Counted from the first letter of the stretch, positions 33,861 through 45,881 are shown. The stretch: DNA of 64,000 bases from Wyeomyia smithii (GCF_029784165.1 NC_073696.1:153132372-153196371), one strand, 5' to 3'. Notes: generated by a model from the letters alone, not told the origin. A program made the numbers and translations.

Positions 33861-35629
33861 TGTCGGCGCCGATTTCTCTAGGCTACCGAACACCACATGA
33901 AGCTTAAACTCCACAATTTTTAACCTGAAGTGGACTTGATTCACCTTTGTTCGGATAGATGGTCACGGGTAATGAAACACAATTTTACACACAGATCAGG
34001 ATTTTACAGGACATTTTTTACAATTTTTTTTAAACACAAACTTATACTAACACTTTTTATTAACCCGTAAAGACCCGGGACGAAACTTGTTTTTTGAAAA
34101 CGCTCGTTCTCAGCACTGGAACGGCTGATTTGGGAAAACTTGGAATTTTATTCAAGGGGAATAGTTGCTCTAAGTTTTGGTTAAGGTGCCACCCCTCTGG
34201 ACCCCTCCCCGTTTCTGTGGGACGCGAATATGTCTGTGTTTTTTCTAATTTTTCAAACAGATTGAGCAAACACTGGGAATTTTCATACGTTTCAATTGCT
34301 CCATGTATCAAATCATGTCAGGTAGATGAAATATGGTATGTAAGAGTGAATTTTGGAGTTTCTAAATTATTTCAGTACAAAATCACAAAACTACGTAATT
34401 TTATAAAAATTCAAATAACAAAACCGTTCTTCAAATTTTAAGCTCTACTTTTTTTTAGTAAGGTCTCCTGAATCCATACGCGATGAAATATTTATTTTAG
34501 CATGCAAACATTTTGAGAAAATCGAGTTTAAATTCACTAAAGTACGTATTTTCATGAAAACCTGATTTTCTCAGTCTCCCACGGTAGTTTTCAACTTAGC
34601 TCTTCAATTTTCAAGCTCTATATTTATAGAGTAACGTCTTCTAAATCCAAAGATGGTGAAAGATTTATTCTAGCATGCACAGATTTAGAGAAAAACGAGT
34701 TTGAATTCACTAAAGTACGGGTTTTTATGAAAACTTGATTTTCTCTAAATCTGTGCATGCTAGAATAAATCTTTCACCATCTTTGGATTAAGAAGACGTT
34801 ACTCTATAAATATAGAGCTTGAAAATTGAAGAGCTAAGTTGAAAACTACCGTGGGAGACTGAGAAAATCAGGTTTTCATGAAAATACGTACTTTAGTGAA
34901 TTTAAACTCGTTTTTCTCAAAATGTTTGCATGCTGAAATAAATATTTTATCGCGTATGGATTCAGGAGACCTTACTAAAAAAAGTAGAGCTTAAAATTTG
35001 AAGAACGGTTTTGTTATTTGAATTTTCATAAAATTACGTAGTTTTGTGATTTTGTACTAAAATAATTTAGAAACTCCAAAATTCACTCTTACACACCATA
35101 TTTCATCTAACTGACATAATTTAATACATGGAGCAATTGATACGTATGAAAATTCCCAGTGTTTGCTCAATCTGTTTGAAAAATTAGAAAAAACACAGAC
35201 ATATTCGCGTGTCACAGAAACGGGGAGGGGTCCAGAGGGGTGGCACCTTAACCAAAACTTAGAGCAACTATTCCCTTTGAATAAAATTCCAAGTTTTCCC
35301 AAATCGACTGTTCCAGTGCTGAGAACGAGCATTTTCAAAAAACAAGTTTCGTCCCAGGTCTTTACGGGTTAACTACTCGGAGTAAATCGCGTCGCGAATG
35401 TCTAAACTTCTAATGGTGGTAATCTGACGCTGCTCGCCCTTTATAAAGGATTCAAATTCTGCCTTATTGTCACGTTGTCTCGCGGAAGATGATGAAACAT
35501 CGCGTAAATTGCACAACACTGGGTGTTATTGCACAACGTTACGTGGTGTACAGAGTTGTTGATCGATCGTCGCAATTGGAGATTCGCTCGTACACCGACA
35601 AAAATATTCGAGCTTCATAGGCTCGAACA
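33861..35629 (-). repeat. BEL 3' LTR, split by a fold-back element
   Basis: 33861-34063 and 35369-35629 together match the 443-bp LTR at 40998-41440. The interruption is the piggyBac-like element. Confidence 0.92.
34064..35368. mobile_element. piggyBac-like fold-back MITE, 1305 bp
   Basis: Flanked by TTAA on both sides (34060-34063 and 35369-35372). Ends CCCGTAAAGACC and its inverse, with CCC/GGG termini as in piggyBac elements. The whole element is a hairpin: arms 34064-34694 and 34739-35368 (~630 bp, near-identical) around a 44-nt loop. No transposase; mobilised in trans if at all. It sits inside the BEL 3' LTR and is therefore younger. Confidence 0.9.
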
Positions 35630-37027
35630 TCCTCCGCCCCCAAAAGTGAATGTCTTTGTTGTTAGTTGAAGAATATCCAGGATTGGCAATGGAGCCAGTT
35701 TATGAATTGGTCTCGTCGAAAGGCCAAATTTAGTTTTAACTTGGACAACTCGAACGATATTGTCTTTACCTGGGTAAGTTTTTTCGATTTTACTCAACTT
35801 CCATACTTGCGCTGGTAAATTATCCTGCTTTATCAAAACCGGCATACCTGGTCGTAGGTTAACTTATTTTCGTGTCCATTTCGCTCTGCCCTGCAACTCC
35901 ACGAGATACTCCTGCGGCCATCTCTTCCAGAAGTGGTCGCGGAGAAGCCTTCCGTACTGCCAACGCGACAATCTGTTCTGTGGAATTCCTTCACATGACG
36001 GTTGAGGAATCGCTGTTAGTGGACGGTTGATTATTAAATGTCCGGGCGAAAGCACTTCCAAGTCGTTAGGATCATCAGAATGAATGATCAGAATATAGTG
36101 GTCTCGAGTTCAGAATGGCTTCTACTTGACATCAAAGTATTGCAAACTCGATTGTTTAAAGTTGCAGGCTTGAATACCTTTTTCAAAACGCTCTCAACGC
36201 TTTTTACTCCAGCCTCCCATTGCACACCAAAATGTGGCGCATTAGGTGGTATGGTATGCCACTGAATCTGTTTCGGTTCACAGAAATCGAAAAGATTGTT
36301 TTTCATGTGTTGTCCCTTAAATAATTCATACATTTCTCTCAGTTCGTTTTTTGCTCCGATAAAATTCGTTCCATTGTCCGAATAAAATTCTCCAGAAATA
36401 CCACGTCTTGATACGAAACGTTGTAACGCAGCCGTTGTCAAGTTTTCTACCGCTTCCAGATGGATACCCTTAGTAAAATGCATATAAAAACGCAAATATA
36501 GCCCTTAGCTGGCTTTACACGACGAACGCCTTGTCTGATGATGCAGAGAAAATCTACGCCTTGAAGAACGCAGGTGCTCTTTCCAAACGGCACGTAGGTA
36601 AATCTCCCATAAATTCATAAATTGTTCTAGAATTTACCTTAAAACACTGCACGCAACTTCGTGTTATGCGTACAGTGTTACGACATCTAGGTAATCAAAA
36701 TTGCTGGCGCAAGATCGCCATCAGTCCGGATGGACCTACATGCAAATTCTCCAGATGAATAGACTTGGTAAGGCTTGGAACCACCGGATTATTGGCTGGC
36801 AGAATCCACTGGATTTCCACCTGGAACGGTAGCTTAGAATGTTGAAGACGGCCGCCAACTCCCAACAATCCATCCTCATCAAGAAATGGATTCAAACAAA
36901 TGAGATTCTTAGAGGATTCATTCGACGACACTCGACTTATTTCATCCGCATTTTTCTGGTTTTGGACTACACGAACGATCACCTTCATTGCATTACGTAG
37001 TTCAGTCACTGTTGGAAAACATCCCAT
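35630..37027 (-). pseudogene. BEL integrase (zinc, core and C-terminal parts)
   Basis: Minus strand. The N-terminal zinc part (37027-36695) has LLGVGGRLQHSKLPF and HLENLHVGPSG. The core (36495-36088) has KGIHLEAVENLTTAALQRF, SDNGTNF and FGVQWEAGVKS, the Asp and Glu of the DDE set. The C-terminal part (35845-35615) has NLPAQVWKLSKIEKTYPGKD and VRVVQVKT. Frames are broken between the parts (36530-36690, 35850-36060). Integrase would insert the cDNA; this copy is inactive. Confidence 0.85.
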
Positions 37028-37050
37028 CGAGCGATTTCCTTCTTCCCATT

Positions 37051-37626
37051 CTAAGCATTGCTGAAATATCGTAGCACGTAAGCCACCTCTCTCTGTAGTT
37101 TCCGAAATGAAACAAACTTAGAAAAAATCGGAAGAATTTCATATCTTTCCACAACGTTCACAACCACAATTTGTTTCATTTCGGGTATTTCATCAATCAA
37201 TAAAGGTGGCGGAATCACTATACAATAGACAGCATCTTCTAAAAACGTAGGACCGCTCCACCACAAATCGCTGTTTGTGAGCTTACGTGCTGAAAGACCT
37301 CGCGATACTATATCTGCTAGATTATCCTTTGTTCTAACATAGTGCCATTCAAAACGTGTTCCACTCGACGTTATTTCACACCCTCTGTTGCGAACATACA
37401 ATTCTAATTGAGCATGCGGCTTAGCAAGCCATGCCAAAACAACCTGACTGTCAGACCAAAGAACCATTTTTTCAAAAGACATCTCCAAAGCAGTGGTAAT
37501 TTCAATCGTCAAGCGATGCAGCAAACGTGCAGCCAGCAACTTCTTTCTAGGTATGCTCAGCGGTTCAATCGGAGCTACCTTGGACTTTCCACTTATTAAT
37601 CGAAGATCGATCGGATGTACACACAA
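37051..37626 (-). pseudogene. BEL RNase H region
   Basis: KSKVAPIEPLSIPRKKLLAA, VLWSDSQVVLAWL and HYVRTKDNLADIVSRGL are the BEL RNase H signatures (catalytic Asp in WSDS and in NLADIVSRG). The frame is open for 191 codons, then shifts at about 37050. Confidence 0.85.
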
Positions 37627-38078
37627 GCTCCGTAAGCAACATCGGAAGCGTCAGCAAATCTGTGCAACTCAAATGCGATGGCCGTAGGTGCCATCACTCT
37701 TCTTGGGATTCGAAGTTGATCCACGCCATCAAGTGCATTCAAAAATAAAGTCCAATACTGGAGAAGCTCATTGGAAATATTGTCATCCCAATTGACCCTT
37801 TTCTTCCAAACCATCTGCATCAAGATTTTCATACTTGCAGTTCCATCTTGGAAAATCGATCGGATGTACACACAAGCTCCGTAAGCAACATCGGAAGCGT
37901 CAGCAAATCTGTGCAACTCAAATGCGATGGCCGTAGGTGCCATCACTCGTCTTGTGATTCGAAGTTGATCCACGCCATCAAGTGCATTCAAAAATAAAGT
38001 CCAATACTGGTGAAGCTCATTGGAAATATTGTCATCCCAATTGACACTTTTCTTCCAAACCATCTGCATCAAGATTTT
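37607..38078 (-). repeat. 249-bp in-frame tandem duplication in BEL pol
   Basis: TCGATCGGATGTACACACAA begins at 37607 and again at 37857; the copies are near-identical. The period of 249 bp keeps the frame, so a 164-codon frame (38090-37596) contains the block ELHRFADASDVAYGACVYIRS twice. Confidence 0.93.
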
Positions 38079-39095
38079 TCCGATAACCACTACTAAAGCC
38101 TTTTGTCCGAGGTAGGTAGCGACAAGAAAATCAATTCATCGCTATTTGGATTCCACATCAGTCCTAAAGTTTTTATAATTTCAGTCGTTCCAGATTCAAA
38201 CTTACTAATTGTTCCCGATCAGCTTCAGGTATGGCATCTAGAAGCTCTGGCATATTCGATAACTATTTATGAAGATGCAGTCCACCGGCTTTCATCATGT
38301 CTATTAATTGCCTCTGGGCTTACAATGCTTCCTGCAAGCTGTCGAAACCAAAAAGCGCGTTGTCAACGTAAACGCTTTTTTCCACTTTGCTAGCAGCCAG
38401 AGGATAATTCTGCTTCTCATCAACAGAAAGCTGTAACAAAGCCCTTGTGACTAAAAACGGAGCAGATGCAGTTCCATATGTGACTGTTGTCAGTTTTAAA
38501 AATTCGAAGCGGATCAGTGGGACATTTCCGCCAAAACACTCTTTGCAGTGGAGTATGGCACGGCGCTACAACGAGCTATAGCAGCCGTCAAGACAAAAAC
38601 TCTGGTTGATAGAACCTATCTTCATCACTTCATTTAACGAGAGGCCAGAGGTCTTTGCAGACGCATCGAATACAACGCGACATTTGGTGATTGTGTTTAA
38701 TATTAAGCGGTGTTTGACCAATAAATAGTTAATGGGTTCAATGATGGCAATTTCGGTCACGGGTTTCTTTAAAACACGTTTTATTATGTCAAAGCCGACG
38801 TTTAATATATCCTAAACGTCGGCTTTGACATAATAAAACGTGTTTTAAAGAAACCCGTGACCGAAATTGCCATCATTGAACCCATTATTGTGTTTAATGG
38901 TCGCAGAACAGCGTGGTGTGGAAGATACCACTTCCTTAAACCTGGTGGATCGTTTCGCTCGAAGACTTCCTTGCAATGACCCAATGACTCATACTCTTGC
39001 ATGAAGTCAATATATTGCTGCTCAAGTTCGGGACGTTCAGCTAGACGTTTCTCCAAACTCCAAACAATAAAATCATCTTGAATCTGAAATTTCAT
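38079..39095 (-). pseudogene. BEL reverse transcriptase, interrupted by a PLE palindrome
   Basis: WYLPHHAVLRPLN (39095-38900) and TITKCRVVFDASAKTSGLSLNEV (38720-38600) are the BEL RT fingers, separated by the 185-bp insertion at 38702-38886. Further on, at about 38370, the catalytic box reads SVYVDNALFG where YVDD is expected, so one catalytic Asp is changed to Asn. Other frameshifts are present. Dead RT. Confidence 0.85.
38702..38886 (-). mobile_element. Penelope-like mini-copy forming a perfect palindrome
   Basis: 185 bp between 12-bp duplications ATTGTGTTTAAT (38690-38701, 38887-38898). On the minus strand it consists of an inverted copy of the PLE 3' end, a ~8-nt loop, the PLE 3' end and the same ~29-nt tail as the copy at 32049. 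The arms, 38731-38804 and 38813-38886, are 74 bp and exactly complementary. Confidence 0.93.
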
Positions 39096-39843
39096 CGATA
39101 GTATCCTTCAGAGGCAGCTCGACGATGTATCTTTCAGAAGCATCTCTTGTGTGTGTAGCCATAGAGTGGTTCTCACAATCCTGCTCCTCGGTGGTCAACT
39201 GGAAATCCTGTGCGACATTCTCAACATCCCGAAATCGTTGAATCGAATCGCTAAGCTTATCGACAGTTACAGCATGAGTGAAGACAGTCTCCTCGATGAT
39301 TGCTCCTTTATTGTATGGACCTCCAAGATCCCAGCCGAATATAGTTTCGTTTATGATTGGTAAATCAGGAGCAAAAATAATTCGTCCTGGTAACAACAAT
39401 TTCAAAAACGACTCATTGCCAATCAACATATATGTTTCGTCGGAAGAGTTAAACTAAGGATCAGCAAACTGCACGTCAGCTGGAATTTCCCAAGAGCTAG
39501 TATCGATAGTGGTTGTAGGAAGGACAGATGTTACCCTTTGCGTTACTAAGCAGTGCGCCTTCAAATGAAACGTGAGATATCTTGAGCGGATTGCAACCTC
39601 AACACCCTGATTTACGCGAGACTGCATGTCATCCATTCCAGCAATTGAGATATTTACTTGGTAGCTCTCAAGATCCAGAATAGTGGCCATTTTCTTAAAA
39701 ATAAATTTACCTGGGAGGCCGAATCTAATAAAACACGACAGGGGTGTGAGTTTTTGTTTTTGTCCAAAACGTTTACCACTGCAGTCAGCAGCAACACCGA
39801 TGGGATTGCTCGGTTGGCTGCATATGTAGCTGTTGTTACTTGA
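39073..39843 (-). pseudogene. BEL aspartic protease and linker
   Basis: CRVLLDSASQVN (near 39730, catalytic Asp in LLDS) starts the protease; a frameshift near 39690 separates it from VNISIAGMDD... A TAG occurs at about 39454, then MLIGNESFLKLLLPGR and TIFGWDLGG, the conserved end of the BEL protease region. Family role: cleaves Gag-Pol. Broken here. Confidence 0.8.
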
Positions 39844-39926
39844 GTGCTGCTAGTAGGTTGTGGCTCAACCTTTTTACTTAGTTGTGTCCCTGAAGTTCCG
39901 GTTCCGTTAGAACTTACTTGCTGTGT

Positions 39927-40869
39927 TTAGGATTCTTTGTCTTGTTGTTTTTCTACGTGTAACAAACTATGATGCTTCCGTTGGCATTTGCAGCATGTTT
40001 CTTTCGATGAACAATCTGCTCCTCGGTGTCCCTTTCTCAGATAGTTAAAACAAACATTCTTTTCCCCTACTTTCAACAGTCTCTGAGGGACCGATAGCGC
40101 TAGGAACTGGGGACATTCATATCCTTCATGATAAGGATAACCGCAGAAGTCACATTTAATTGAAAATTCCTTCGATGTCGCTACTGTTGCCATTGATTGT
40201 GGTCGGAATGGTTTACGTGCTGGCTGGTTATCTTTCGGGTTTGAGGTTTCGAATCTCTCTGAAACAAAACTTTGTTCCCGCAGAAACTTAACAGTTGTTT
40301 CGTAGGATGGCAACTCACCGTGCTTAATAGTGGACTTCCATCGCTTTCTTGTTTCCTTATCCAAACATTGTGATAGCAGATGAATTACGAATTGTTCCGA
40401 TACACCTGTGAATTCTTGCTGCAGGAACTTTAAGTCTTCAACGTGCCTTGTGCATTAATCTACTAATGATCTTGAATCTTTACTGCTTTCCCCAACCACT
40501 TTCTTTATTCCGAAGAGTCAATGAATATGAGTACCAACCATGTGTCTTAGATTCTCATACCGCTTTTCAAGTATTTCCCAAGCGTGTTTGTCCATCGTTC
40601 CTGGTTTTCGCATCGATTATTCCTGCTGCGCTTCTCACTAGCGCTTTGTCCAGATGGTAGAGCTTGACCGCTGAATGGTCAGCTGTCTTGTCCACTAGAT
40701 CTTTGAACATGACTTTGAACTTGGTCCAATTTTCATATTTACCATCGAAGGTAGGGATCGGTACCTTCAGTGGTTGCTGGATCATCATCGGATTTCGCAC
40801 TGTCGCTGCGCTTGAATTAGAACTGGACATATTTATTTTCTCCACGTGCTTTTTCAGAGCCATGAGCAC
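39927..40869 (-). pseudogene. BEL gag, with frameshifts
   Basis: The N-terminal half (40869-40567) has PLKVPIPTFDGKYENWTKF, the standard BEL/Pao gag start (DUF1759-like), then a gap with stops near 40400-40560. The C-terminal half (40364-39927) carries CDFCGYPYHEGYEC, CFNYLRKGHRGADC (second Cys replaced by Tyr) and CCKCQRKHHSLLH zinc motifs, which bind RNA. Frames do not join. Confidence 0.85.
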
Positions 40870-40997
40870 TTCATCGGGGAGTAAATCAAAACCGTTTTTC
40901 TTTGATTTTCATATATTCATTCATTTTCTACCCGTACCATCGTTCCGATCTTTCACTTTGCATTACACTTAGTTCAATCCGGCTCGAAAGACCAAAA

Positions 40998-41440
40998 TGT
41001 CGGCGCCGATTTCTCGAGGCTACCGAACACCACATGGAGCTTAAACTCTCCCCAATTTTTAACCTGAAGTGGACTTGATTCACCTTTGTTCGGATAGATA
41101 GTCACGGGTAATGAAACACAATTTTTTCCTCATTTCATAGTTTTATAACACAAATCAAACTTATACTAACACTTTTTAATAACTATTCGGAGTAAATCGC
41201 GTCGCGAATGTCTAAACTTCTAATGGTGGTAATCTGACGCTGCTCGCCCTTTATAAAAGATCTAAATTCTGCCTTGTTGCCACAATGTCTCGCGGGATAT
41301 GATGAAACATTGAGCAAAATTACACAACATTGGGTGTTATTGCACAACGTTACGTGGTGTACAGGGTTGTTGATCGATTGTCGCAATAGGAGATTCGCTC
41401 GTACACCGACAAAAATATTCGAGCTTGATAGGCTCGAACA
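40998..41440 (-). repeat. BEL 5' LTR (443 bp)
   Basis: Begins TGTTCGAGCC and ends GGCGCCGACA on the minus strand. It would hold promoter and poly-A functions. Contains TTTATAAAAG in plus orientation near 41250 but no certain TATA box in the transcribed strand. Confidence 0.92.
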
Positions 41441-41445
41441 GGCGG
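41441..41445 (+). repeat. BEL target-site duplication, right
   Basis: GGCGG, matching 33856-33860. Confidence 0.85.
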
Positions 41446-41852
41446 ATTAAGGTGAAGGCGAAGCTGCTCGTCAATCATTGGAGGGCGCCAAATGTAGGAG
41501 CGAAGATTAAAAAAAAACACAAAATTCAAACCACATTAGTAATTTGAATGTTCGGCAAATTAAGTTGGCGCTCTCAATTGTTTAATTAGTGCAAAATTGG
41601 AACGGTAAGTTGCGTCCGGATTACGGTCCAGTTCGGTAAAAAATCGGAACAAGTTCGTTCCGGTCTGTTTTAAATCCGGTGCGATTGGCTCCACTCCGGT
41701 CCGTCCAAACGAAAATTGTCAATTTTCTCGAGCAGGCGTTATTTTAATGAAAATAAATCATAAATTGTATTATGCATGTTAGAATCAGTTTAATTGAATT
41801 GAAACAATGCAAAACGAGTTTTGTTGTGAAATTTTACTTGACTTCCTAAAGT
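41446..41852. other. Spacer between BEL and gypsy elements
   Basis: No gene. AT-rich with GAGGGCGCCAAATGTAGGAG near 41480, which resembles the edge of an LTR element internal region but is not assignable. Confidence 0.5.
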
Positions 41853-41857
41853 GTTGT

Positions 41858-42009
41858 TGTTATGATTCAGTGTATCAATTCACCTCGCCTTTATAAACCG
41901 TGACATTCGGATTCACCCCTCTATATATACACCGAACAAGATCTCAGATGTAAACGAAAGTTCCAAGAGTAAACACGTGTTTTCTTTGTGTATTACGCTG
42001 GATATAACA
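41858..42009 (+). repeat. Gypsy 5' LTR
   Basis: TGTTATGATTCAGTG...GGATATAACA. Contains a TATATATA run near 41922 that may serve as a TATA-like element, and GATCTCAGA downstream of it. Confidence 0.93.
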
Positions 42010-42023
42010 GGTTGACGACGAGG

Positions 42024-43000
42024 ATGGCGCAGCAGGTCAATCCCCAACTTGCTGAAGGTGCTCCGCCACCAAACTTTCATATCGATGCGTTCGACCGGAA
42101 GAAAATTCGGTGGAATAGAGGGGTAGAGAGGTAAGAAACGGCGTTTGCTATTTACGGTATCGGCACCGCCGAATCGCGTCGTAATTTTTTGTTACACTTG
42201 ATGGGACTGGACACCTGGAGATTGCTTGCGATAAAGTGGCTCCGCAAAGTCCACGTACAATGACGTATCAAGCGATTATCGATGTTTTGGAAAGACACTT
42301 TAATCCGCAGCCTCTCGAAATTAGCGAAAACTTCCGTTTCAAATGCCGAAAACAGGGCGACAAAAATGCCAGCTCGCCGGATGAGACTATCGACGAATAC
42401 CTCACTGCACTGAGGAGAATTGCAGTGACATGCAATTTTGGTAATTATTTGGAGACCGCTTTGAGAAATCAGCTCGTTTTTGGAATGAAGAGTAACGACA
42501 TACGAGCACGGCTGCTAGAGCGACGACAGTTGACACTGGCTGATGCAAGGGATGTCGCAGTAGGTATGGAATTGTCACTCAAAGGTGGAGCTGGAATAGA
42601 AGGAGCCTATGCCAAACAGAAAGTACATGCTTTACATAACCAACAAGGTAAGGCTGAAAATAAGAAAGTGGGTGGATCAAGCCAGTCTAGTGGCAAACCC
42701 GCTACTGATTTACAATGCTACCGTTGCGGTGACAAATCGCACTTAGCTAAAAAGTGCCGGCATTTGAACACAGTGTGTTCTTATTGCAAAATTAAAGGCC
42801 ATCTAGAACGAGTGTGCATGAAAAAAACTGCTGCGAATAGAGGTGAGTCTAGCCGACAGGGTTCAAAACTAAGTACGGTGAAAGCCAGTCACATTGACGT
42901 ACGCGAAGGTCGTGATGCCAAAAAGGCCAGTAGCGGTGACGTTATAGTGGGAGAAATATGTACTCTCGACCATCAGATGCAAAAATGTGGTTGCCAGTAA
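42024..43000 (+). pseudogene. Gypsy gag, with N-terminal stop/frameshift
   Basis: MAQQVNPQLAEGAPPP starts at 42024; a stop falls at about 42132, and the frame then changes near 42230 before a 254-codon open frame. That part has FRKQ-like and TIDEYLTALRRIA motifs of gypsy gag and two knuckles CYRCGDKSHLAKKC and CSYCKIKGHLERVC, which bind RNA. It ends at 42998-43000, overlapping pol in another frame (typical frameshift layout). Confidence 0.88.
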
Positions 43001-45420
43001 ATGTTTGCGGTGTGAGTCTTCGCTTCGAAGTCGACACAGGTAGTCCCGTTAGCATAATTAATACCCAATACTACGATAAACACTTCCGGAATATTAAATT
43101 GCGAAACAGTGACTTGAATCTGGTTAGTTACTGCAACACAGATATACAAATCAAGGGAGTGTTGGATGCTGACGTGGAATGTGACGTAACGAAAGAGCGT
43201 TTGCCTTTGTATGTAGTAAATTCGGGAAAACATCCCCTGCTTGGCCGAGAGTGGCTTAAAGTATTAGCGGTGGACTGGAGTTCTATTTTGCAATCTTCAG
43301 GGACAGTTCACGCGATTAATCCACTCAACATTTCCAACGCCTTGAATGAGCTTTTCGCAACGTATACAAGAGTGTTCGACGATTCGATTGGAAAGATTTC
43401 TTCAGTGCATGCGCGCCTTACATTGAAACCAAATGCAACTCCGGTTTTCTTGCGAGCTCGAAAAGTTCCGTTCAATTACAAAATGCGATTGACAATGAGT
43501 TAGATAAGTTAGTCACTGAAGGGGTACTAACAAAAGTCGATAACAGTAACTGGGCAACTCCGATCGTTCCCGTTAAAAAATCCGATAACAGAATTAGGAT
43601 CTGCGGGGATTATAAACAAACGGTCAATCCAAACTTAAAAGTGGATCAGCATCCACTGTCCACAGTAGATGAGTTGTTCGCGTCGTTGGCAGGAGGTGAT
43701 AAGTTTTCTAAAATTGATCTGGTACAAGCGTATCTCCAACTTGAAGTGGCCCCAGAAGATAGAGAGATACTGACGTTAAATACACACCGTGGGTTGTACC
43801 GACCGAATCGTCTTATGTACGGTATCGCATCCGCTCCTGCGATTTGGCAACGCCAGATTTAATCATTTTACAAGGAGTTGACGGTGTAAGTGTGTTTTTG
43901 GATGATATTAAAATAACGGGCCCCAATGATGCGGTTCATTTGAGTCGGCTTGAAGAAGTCTTGCGTAGGCTGGATCAGTACAACATTCGGGTTAATAGAG
44001 CGAAGTGCGAATTTTTGACGAACAAAATTGAATATTGCGGATATCTGATCGATCGAGAAGGTATTCATAAGGTACAGAAAAAGATGGATGCCATTCAGTT
44101 TATGCCGCGACCGAAAAATAAAGATGAGGTGCGGTCGTTTGTCGGCTTCATCAATTACTACGGTCGCTTTTTCGATAATTTGAGTATCATGCTTTACCCG
44201 CTGAACAATTTGCTCAAAGAAACGGTCGAGTTAAAATGGACAGAAGAATGTGAGCATTCGTTTTACACGGTCAAACAACAAATGCAGTCGGAAAGATGCT
44301 TGGTGCATTATTCGCCAGAGTTACCCCTACTCCTGGCTACAGATGCTTCACCTTACGGCCTAGGGGCTGTTCTAAGTCATGTCTATCCGGATGGTTCCGA
44401 ACGCCCAATACAATTCGCGTCACAGACGCTTAATGCTACACAACAAAAGTACATGCAAGTAGACCAGGAGGCTTACGCTATTATATTCGGTGTCAAAAAG
44501 TACTTTCAATATTTGTACGGATGGAGATTTATACTGGTTACGGACAATCATGCGGTTACGAAGATCTTTAGCGAACACAAGGGCCTTCCCGTGATGTCTG
44601 CATTGAGGATGCAGCATTATGCTGGATGCAGAGATGAACCAAATCGAAACCCTTCCGGTGACAGCAAAGGAGTTTTTCGCAAGCTACTAGTGAGGACGAA
44701 AATATTCAAACGTTTCTCCAAGGTTTGCGGTATGGACAAGCAGTTGATGGGAAAGATCGGTTTGGCATCGATCGAACGGAATTTACGATTCAAAATGGAT
44801 GCTTGTTGCGAGGAATTCGCGTGTACGTTCCGGTTAAGCTTCGAGAGCGTGTTCTTGCAGAGCTCCATTCTACCCATTTCGGTATAACGCGTACCAAATC
44901 TCTTGCCCGAGGTGTCTGCTGGTGGATGGGGATAGATCGGGAGATTGAGCAACTGATCTCAAACTGTGCGGAGTGTCAATCCATTCGATCAGAGCCGACG
45001 AAAGTTTTACCTCACCCTTGGGAACCAGCAACTGAACCGTTCCAGAGGGTGCATGCAGATTTTGCCGGACCATTTCGGGATACTTATTTCTTCATAATGG
45101 TCGATGCTTATACAAAATGGCCCGAGATTCGAGTGTGCAAATCAATCACAGCTGAGCATACGGAGAGAATGTGTCGGGAGATTTTTAGCCGATTCGGAAT
45201 TCCGGCCGTGTTCGTGAGTGATCACGGAACCCAGTTTACGGCGGAATTGTTTCAAAGATTCTTGAAGCTCAACGGAATAACACACAAGATGGGTTCACCT
45301 TACCACCCCGCGACTAACCGAAAGCAATACGTTGTCTGAAATCGAAACTAGATGTCGAAATTGCCAATATTCTAATGACATGCCGAAAGATGATTCATCC
45401 GTCAACCGGACGATCACCCT
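42958..45420 (+). pseudogene. Gypsy pol: protease, RT, RNase H, integrase (frameshifted)
   Basis: Protease: RFEVDTGSPVSIIN with DTGS. RT: RICGDYKQTVNPN, DKFSKIDLVQAYLQLEV and VFLDDIKITG (catalytic FLDD intact). RNase H: LLLATDASPYGLGAVLSH, FASQTLN, LVTDNHAV. Integrase: H-H-C-C zinc part (ELHSTHFG, SNCAECQS), HADFAGPF, SDHGTQFTAELFQ, YHPATN. Frameshifts near 43500, 43860 and 44630, and after YHPATN at about 45320 just before the expected catalytic Glu. The region to 45420 is read only in pieces. Not functional. Confidence 0.9.
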
Positions 45421-45722
45421 CTATGATGGTGTTCGGGAGACAGATTAAGTCCCGATTGGACCTAATGCTACCTACAAATTCAGTGAGAAGACCAGCTAAC
45501 CCCGTTAACCGAGTGTTCTTCGATGGTGAATAAGCTCGTGTCCGCGATTTTCTGTCGGCAAACAAGTGGCAGTTCGGACAGGTCGTTTCAAAGCTGGGCA
45601 AAATGCGATATTCGATTCGCTGGGATGAAGGAAGGCTGTGGGAAAGGCATGTGGATCACATGTGTGGCGTTGGATCGAATTTGGATTCGTCATCAAGAGC
45701 AGGTTCGAAGGAGAGGGAGAGT

Positions 45723-45876
45723 TGTTATGATTCAGTGTATCAATTCACCTCGCCTTTATAAACCGTGACATTCGGATTCACCCCGATATATATATACACC
45801 GAACAAGATCTCAGAAGTAAACGAAAGTTCCAACAGTAAACACGTGTTTTCTTTGTGTATCACGCTGGATATAACA
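45723..45876 (+). repeat. Gypsy 3' LTR
   Basis: 154-bp copy of 41858-42009, with small differences such as an extra AT pair in the TATATA run. Confidence 0.93.
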
Positions 45877-45881
45877 GTTGT

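Larger units (their letters stand above)
33861..41440 (-). mobile_element. BEL/Pao LTR retrotransposon, minus strand
   Basis: LTRs at both ends (TGTTCGAGCC...GGCGCCGACA on the minus strand), 5-bp duplications GGCGG, gag with Cys/His motifs, and pol in the BEL order protease, RT, RNase H, integrase. Right after the 5' LTR the minus strand reads TTTTGGTCTTTCGAGCCGG, a typical start of BEL internal regions (primer-binding area). It is broken by two later insertions (34064-35368 and 38702-38886), a 249-bp tandem duplication and several frameshifts. The two LTRs differ at a few percent of sites, so it is not a very recent insertion. Confidence 0.92.
41853..45881 (+). mobile_element. Gypsy-type LTR retrotransposon, short LTRs (mag-like)
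   Basis: LTRs 41858-42009 (152 bp) and 45723-45876 (154 bp), TG...CA, flanked by GTTGT (41853-41857, 45877-45881). gag with two knuckles, then protease, RT, RNase H, integrase in gypsy order. The LTRs differ by about five to six sites, suggesting a moderately old insertion. Short LTRs and the pol pattern suggest the mag lineage; not proven. No env was seen. Confidence 0.92.
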
